Shown piece after piece: positions 61,303 through 64,000 of a stretch of 64,000 nt of DNA. The position numbers were made by a program, and so were the translations under genes. Numbering within the stretch: the first letter of the stretch is position 1; every line of letters begins with the position of its first letter. Source of the stretch: Mesorhizobium sp. 1M-11 (GTDB lineage: Bacteria; Pseudomonadota; Alphaproteobacteria; Rhizobiales; Rhizobiaceae); the NCBI RefSeq assembly GCF_001303895.1, contig NZ_LJSD01000051.1:310001-374000 (forward strand), read 5' to 3'. The notes below the pieces were generated by a model. It was not told the DNA's origin. It did not search any database and was given only the letters and a program-made list of their open reading frames with translations.

Positions 61303-62360
61303 CGACAGTGAATGGCGAAGCCCCGGGTGTTACGGATCTGGGCGTTTCGGATGCGGGCGCCGCACCGGTCGAGAGCGTCAACGACGACGACGCGCTCGGC
61401 GCCGTCTGGGACCAGATCGAGAGCAACAAGGCAGACGCCGGTGCCGGCCTCACCAGCGCCGGCCGGCGCGACGGTTCTTCGCCGGCCAGGAATCCCCCAC
61501 TGGCCAAGAATTCCCCACTGGAAGGTGAGGGAACGGGAGGGGCGGCCGAGGTTTCCTCGCCCTCGGTCGTGCCCCTCCCGGCCAACTGGCGCGGCATGGA
61601 AGGCGAGTGGGGCAAGATCCCGGCGGAGGTGCAGGCGAGGATCGCCCAGCGCGACGCCGAACTGCACACGCGCATGTCGGAACAGGGCCGGCAGATCGGC
61701 GCCATGCGCCAATACAACGAGATCTTCGAACGCAATGCCGACCTGCTTGCCGGGCGGACCATGCCGGATGGTTCCGCGCCGTCGATGGCGGAAGCGGTCG
61801 ACTTCCTGTTCAGCGCCCAGCGCCGGCTCGACGAGAACCCCATCGCCGGCCTGATCGACATTGCCGACCGCTACGGCGTGCGCCAGCATCTTGCGGCGGC
61901 GCTGAGCGGCCAGATCGACATCCCCGCCGACCCGCAGCCGCCCGCCATGACGCCGGCGGACATTGCCTGGGTGATAAGGGAAATCCAGCAGGAAGACGCC
62001 ATGGCGCGATCTGCCAACGAGGAAGTGAGCCGCCTGGCCAAGGACAAGCCGCTCTATTCCGAGCTCGCCGAAGACGACATGGTGCATGCGATCCACAAGG
62101 CACGGGCCAGGCTTGGCGACACCGCTTCCCACGAAGCCGTGTTCGACCTTGCCTATGACATGGCCGTGAATGCCGACCCCGATCTCAGGGTGAAGGCAGC
62201 CGCCGCCGCAAGGGCCGCCGCCGCCGACCCGAGGAGAATGGCCGACGCACGCCGCGCGGCTGCCGTCAACGTGACCTCGACCTCCACCGGCCAGTCGCGC
62301 CAGTTCAGCGAAGACGAACTGCTCGGCCAGGCCTATGACGAAGCTCAGAACTCAAGGTGA
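61299..62360 (+). CDS. Scaffold-like phage protein
   Basis: The 353-residue protein is acidic and Ala/Glu-rich, mostly helical, and lies directly before the major capsid gene. Position and composition fit a head scaffold or capsid assembly protein. Residues about 60-95 are low complexity and proline/glycine-rich, encoded by an inverted repeat at 61535-61579. The core (IPAEVQARIAQRDAELHTRM...LLAGRTMPDGSAPSMAEAVDFL) is typical of this type of protein. Its start overlaps the previous gene (ATGA), so translation is coupled. Confidence 0.7.
   Translation: MTTVNGEAPGVTDLGVSDAGAAPVESVNDDDALGAVWDQIESNKADAGAGLTSAGRRDGSSPARNPPLAKNSPLEGEGTGGAAEVSSPSVVPLPANWRGMEGEWGKIPAEVQARIAQRDAELHTRMSEQGRQIGAMRQYNEIFERNADLLAGRTMPDGSAPSMAEAVDFLFSAQRRLDENPIAGLIDIADRYGVRQHLAAALSGQIDIPADPQPPAMTPADIAWVIREIQQEDAMARSANEEVSRLAKDKPLYSELAEDDMVHAIHKARARLGDTASHEAVFDLAYDMAVNADPDLRVKAAAAARAAAADPRRMADARRAAAVNVTSTSTGQSRQFSEDELLGQAYDEAQNSR
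61535..61579 (+). repeat. Inverted repeat inside the scaffold-like gene
   Basis: GGGAGGGGC (61535-61543) and CCGAGG (61546-61551) are inverted as CCTCGG (61561-61566) and GCCCCTCCC (61571-61579). The two-tier hairpin lies in frame and encodes the GTGGAAEVSSPSVVPLP stretch. It resembles the family B intergenic repeat and may have been inserted into the coding region. Confidence 0.6.
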
Positions 62361-62365
62361 TCAAG

Positions 62366-63331
62366 ATGGCAGGACCATCCACTGTGTTCACGCAGATGGT
62401 TTCGACCACGCTGCGTAACGCCGCAACCGAGGTTGCGGACAATGTGAGCAAGAACAATGCCTTGCTCGCCCGCCTCAAGAAGAAGGGCAATATCCGCAAT
62501 CTCGACGGCGGCACTGAAATCCAGGTTCCGCTCGAATATGGCGAAAACGGCACCTACCAGCGCTATGGCGGATACGAGACGCTGAACACCAACGCCTCGG
62601 ACGTGGTGACGTCGGCGAAATACGACTGGGCGCAGATCGCGCTGCATGTCGTGTCGAGCGGCCGGGAACTGCGCCAGAATTCCGGCAAGTCGGCGATGAT
62701 CAACCTGGTGAAGACCAAGAAGAAGAACGCCCTGCACACCGCGGCGAACAACTTCTCGATCGACCTCTATTCGGACGGCTCGCTGCCGAACCAGATCGCC
62801 GGTCTCGCCAACATCATCCAGTCGAACGGCCAGGGCACGGTCGGCGGCATCGACAGTTCGCTGTGGCCGTTCTGGCGCAACAAGTTCCGCGAGATCCCCG
62901 GCACGGACGCCTACACCAAGGACACGATCCTGGGTGAAATGAACCGGCTGTGGATGGCGCTGACGCGCGGCACCGACACGCCGGACCTGATCACGTTCAG
63001 CCACGACCTGTTCTCCGTCTACGAAGCCTCGCAGCAGCAGTTCCAGCGTTACCAGGATGCCGACCTCGCCCAGACCGGCTTCCTGTCCTACAAGTACAAG
63101 ACCGCCGACGTGATCTTCGACGACAACACCAACTTCGCCACCAATGCGGAGCGGGCCAACTTCCTCAACACCGACTACCTCTACATCTTCCAGCACAAGG
63201 AAGCGCAGTGGTCGCAGGACGAGGAGAAGAAACCCGTCAACCAGGACGCCGTGGTCATCCCCTATTACTGGATGGGCAATGTCGCCTGCTCGAACCGTTC
63301 GCTGCAGGGCGTGCTGCTCGATGTGAGTTAG
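62366..63331 (+). CDS. Phage major capsid protein
   Basis: The 321-residue protein is the likely major head protein. It starts MAGPSTVFTQMVSTTLRNAA and has the flow of this capsid family: LDGGTEIQVPLEY, TSAKYDWAQIALHVVSSGRE, and GTDTPDLITFSHDLFSVYEASQQQ, then DVIFDDNTNFAT and the late YYWMGNVACSNRSLQGVLLDV. AAGGTGA precedes the ATG; a GTG 9 nt upstream is an alternative. It is preceded by the scaffold-like gene and followed by a small head protein, as in many head modules. Confidence 0.82.
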   Translation: MAGPSTVFTQMVSTTLRNAATEVADNVSKNNALLARLKKKGNIRNLDGGTEIQVPLEYGENGTYQRYGGYETLNTNASDVVTSAKYDWAQIALHVVSSGRELRQNSGKSAMINLVKTKKKNALHTAANNFSIDLYSDGSLPNQIAGLANIIQSNGQGTVGGIDSSLWPFWRNKFREIPGTDAYTKDTILGEMNRLWMALTRGTDTPDLITFSHDLFSVYEASQQQFQRYQDADLAQTGFLSYKYKTADVIFDDNTNFATNAERANFLNTDYLYIFQHKEAQWSQDEEKKPVNQDAVVIPYYWMGNVACSNRSLQGVLLDVS

Positions 63332-63408
63332 TTCCCTCAAACGCCGGGCGCGGCCCATCCGGGCCGCTTGGCTCACGCGCCAACGGGCGCGGCGCGCGGT
63401 CGCGCGCT

Positions 63409-63431
63409 CCAACGGTCAAAATGACCGTTGG
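63409..63431 (+). terminator. Hairpin behind the capsid gene
   Basis: CCAACGGTCA (63409-63418) and TGACCGTTGG (63422-63431) form a perfect 10-bp stem with an AAA loop. GC-rich hairpins (GCGGCCCATCCGGGCCGC) precede it. No T-run follows, so it may instead be a stabiliser or processing site that lets the capsid mRNA accumulate above the downstream genes. Confidence 0.5.
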
Positions 63432-63470
63432 TAACAGATCCCTAAAGTTGCAAAAAACAAGGAGAACGAG

Positions 63471-63740
63471 ATGGTTTATTCCGTTACCCCGATCGTCGGG
63501 CTGCGTCTCGGCGAGGTGATCAAGGCGGGCGAGGATGCCGTTGCGCTGGGTACCGTCGTGACCGGCAATGACGGCCACGACTACGTCCTGGCAAAGGCCA
63601 CCGACGCAGTCGCCAATGCTGCGACCGTGATCCTGACCGAACCGGCGATGACGGTCGCCACCGGCGCCGGGGCCTGGACCAACACCAACGCGGCGCTCGT
63701 CACGGGTGACCGCGCCTGGTTCAGGAAGACCGTGGTCTAG
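63471..63740 (+). CDS. Small phage head protein (decoration-like)
   Basis: An 89-residue protein starts MVYSVTPIVGLRLGEVIKAG and is rich in Ala, Thr and Val with alternating beta strands. Its place right after the major capsid gene and its size fit a head decoration or stabilising protein. AAGGAGAACGAG precedes the ATG. There is no specific motif that proves this role. Confidence 0.6.
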   Translation: MVYSVTPIVGLRLGEVIKAGEDAVALGTVVTGNDGHDYVLAKATDAVANAATVILTEPAMTVATGAGAWTNTNAALVTGDRAWFRKTVV

Positions 63741-63898
63741 ATTGTCCTCACGTATTTAGATTGTCCTCACGCTGTCGCCGCTTCGCGGCTCGCTCCGGAC
63801 GGGGCGCGCCGTAGGGCGCGGCGCACGGTCGTGCTCGCGGTCTTCGACCGTATCTCACGCTGCCGCCGCTTCGCGGCTCGCTCCGGACGGGGCGGGCC
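63739..63898. repeat. Direct repeats in the gap behind the small head gene
   Basis: AGATTGTCCTCACG occurs twice (63739-63752 and 63758-63771), the first copy overlapping the stop codon. A 43-bp unit beginning CACGCTGTCGCCGCTTCGCG occurs at 63768-63810 and, with about two differences, at 63856-63898. Each 43-bp unit contains a GCCGCTTCGCGGC hairpin. The arrangement suggests repeated slippage or duplication. Confidence 0.75.
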
Positions 63899-63944
63899 TA
63901 AGGGCCCCGCCCCACATCCGCTCACCTTCCAAAAGGAGGCCATC

Positions 63945-64000
63945 ATGGCTGAGAACGACAAGCCGGTCATTCGACTGATCGGTTTCAGGACCACATACGA
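63945..64000 (+). CDS. Start of a further phage-module gene (cut by window end)
   Basis: The frame starts MAENDKPVIRLIGFRTTY and runs off the window. AAGGAGG lies 6 nt before the ATG, a strong start signal. The product cannot be identified from 18 residues; by position it is a head-completion or tail gene. Confidence 0.55.
   Translation, partial: MAENDKPVIRLIGFRTTY

Overview
The window looks like a chromosomal stretch of a GC-rich alphaproteobacterium of the order Hyphomicrobiales (Rhizobiales), most likely Mesorhizobium or a close relative. The signs are a DUF982 protein, RIME-like palindromes built on GCAATTCC/GGAATTGC and on AAAAGT-loop-ACTTTT, many short GC-rich mosaic repeats between genes, and catabolic gene sets typical of soil rhizobia. 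No rRNA, tRNA, CRISPR array or classical insertion sequence was recognised.

Left part (1-25.3 kb). An NCS1-type permease lies upstream of hyuA and hyuB (N-methylhydantoinase A/B type), followed by a converging AraC-type regulator. Then comes a giant autotransporter (about 2,096 residues) with PATR repeats. A TetR regulator and a divergent operon share a region with a clear inverted-repeat operator; the operon holds a dimethylglycine/sarcosine-dehydrogenase-like FAD-GcvT protein, an MttB-family methyltransferase without an in-frame TAG, and a Tat-exported family 5 solute-binding protein. A second autotransporter carries a subtilisin-like protease and has almost the same beta-barrel as the first.

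Middle part (25.3-42 kb). This is a run of mostly single genes: GlcG/HbpS-like protein, tautomerase, SDR with a divergent LysR regulator, serine hydrolase, PRC-barrel protein, arginase family, an ECF sigma factor with a SnoaL-like tail, DHFR/RibD-like reductase, acyltransferase, DUF1579 protein, and an NADH:flavin oxidoreductase of the TMADH/N-methylproline demethylase type. A mosaic repeat family sits between these genes. It is densest at 40.5-42.2 kb, where it surrounds a solo GIY-YIG nuclease gene and includes a 349-bp tandem duplication.

Catabolic cluster (42.2-49.9 kb). A LuxR-type regulator faces a gene set for a dimethylformamidase-large-subunit-like protein, an NMT1/SsuA-type ABC importer (binding protein, permease, ATPase) and a HisD-like dehydrogenase. 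A degraded 5' fragment of a second flavin oxidoreductase lies right behind the ATPase gene. With hyuAB, the FAD-GcvT dehydrogenase and the MttB-like protein, the window is rich in genes for breaking down N-methylated nitrogen compounds.

Right part (51-64 kb). An AT-richer island holds a translationally coupled histidine kinase/receiver pair and a convergent pair of genes, an sce7726-like predicted PD-(D/E)XK nuclease and a Beta-family protein. Each gene of the convergent pair has its own promoter marked by a perfect palindrome. The island abuts a phage head module (terminase small and large subunits, portal, small protein, scaffold-like protein, major capsid protein, small head protein) that runs off the right edge. 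The mosaic repeats have also entered the gaps between these phage genes. The island is the best candidate in the window for a poorly described system, possibly anti-phage or prophage cargo; that role is inference.
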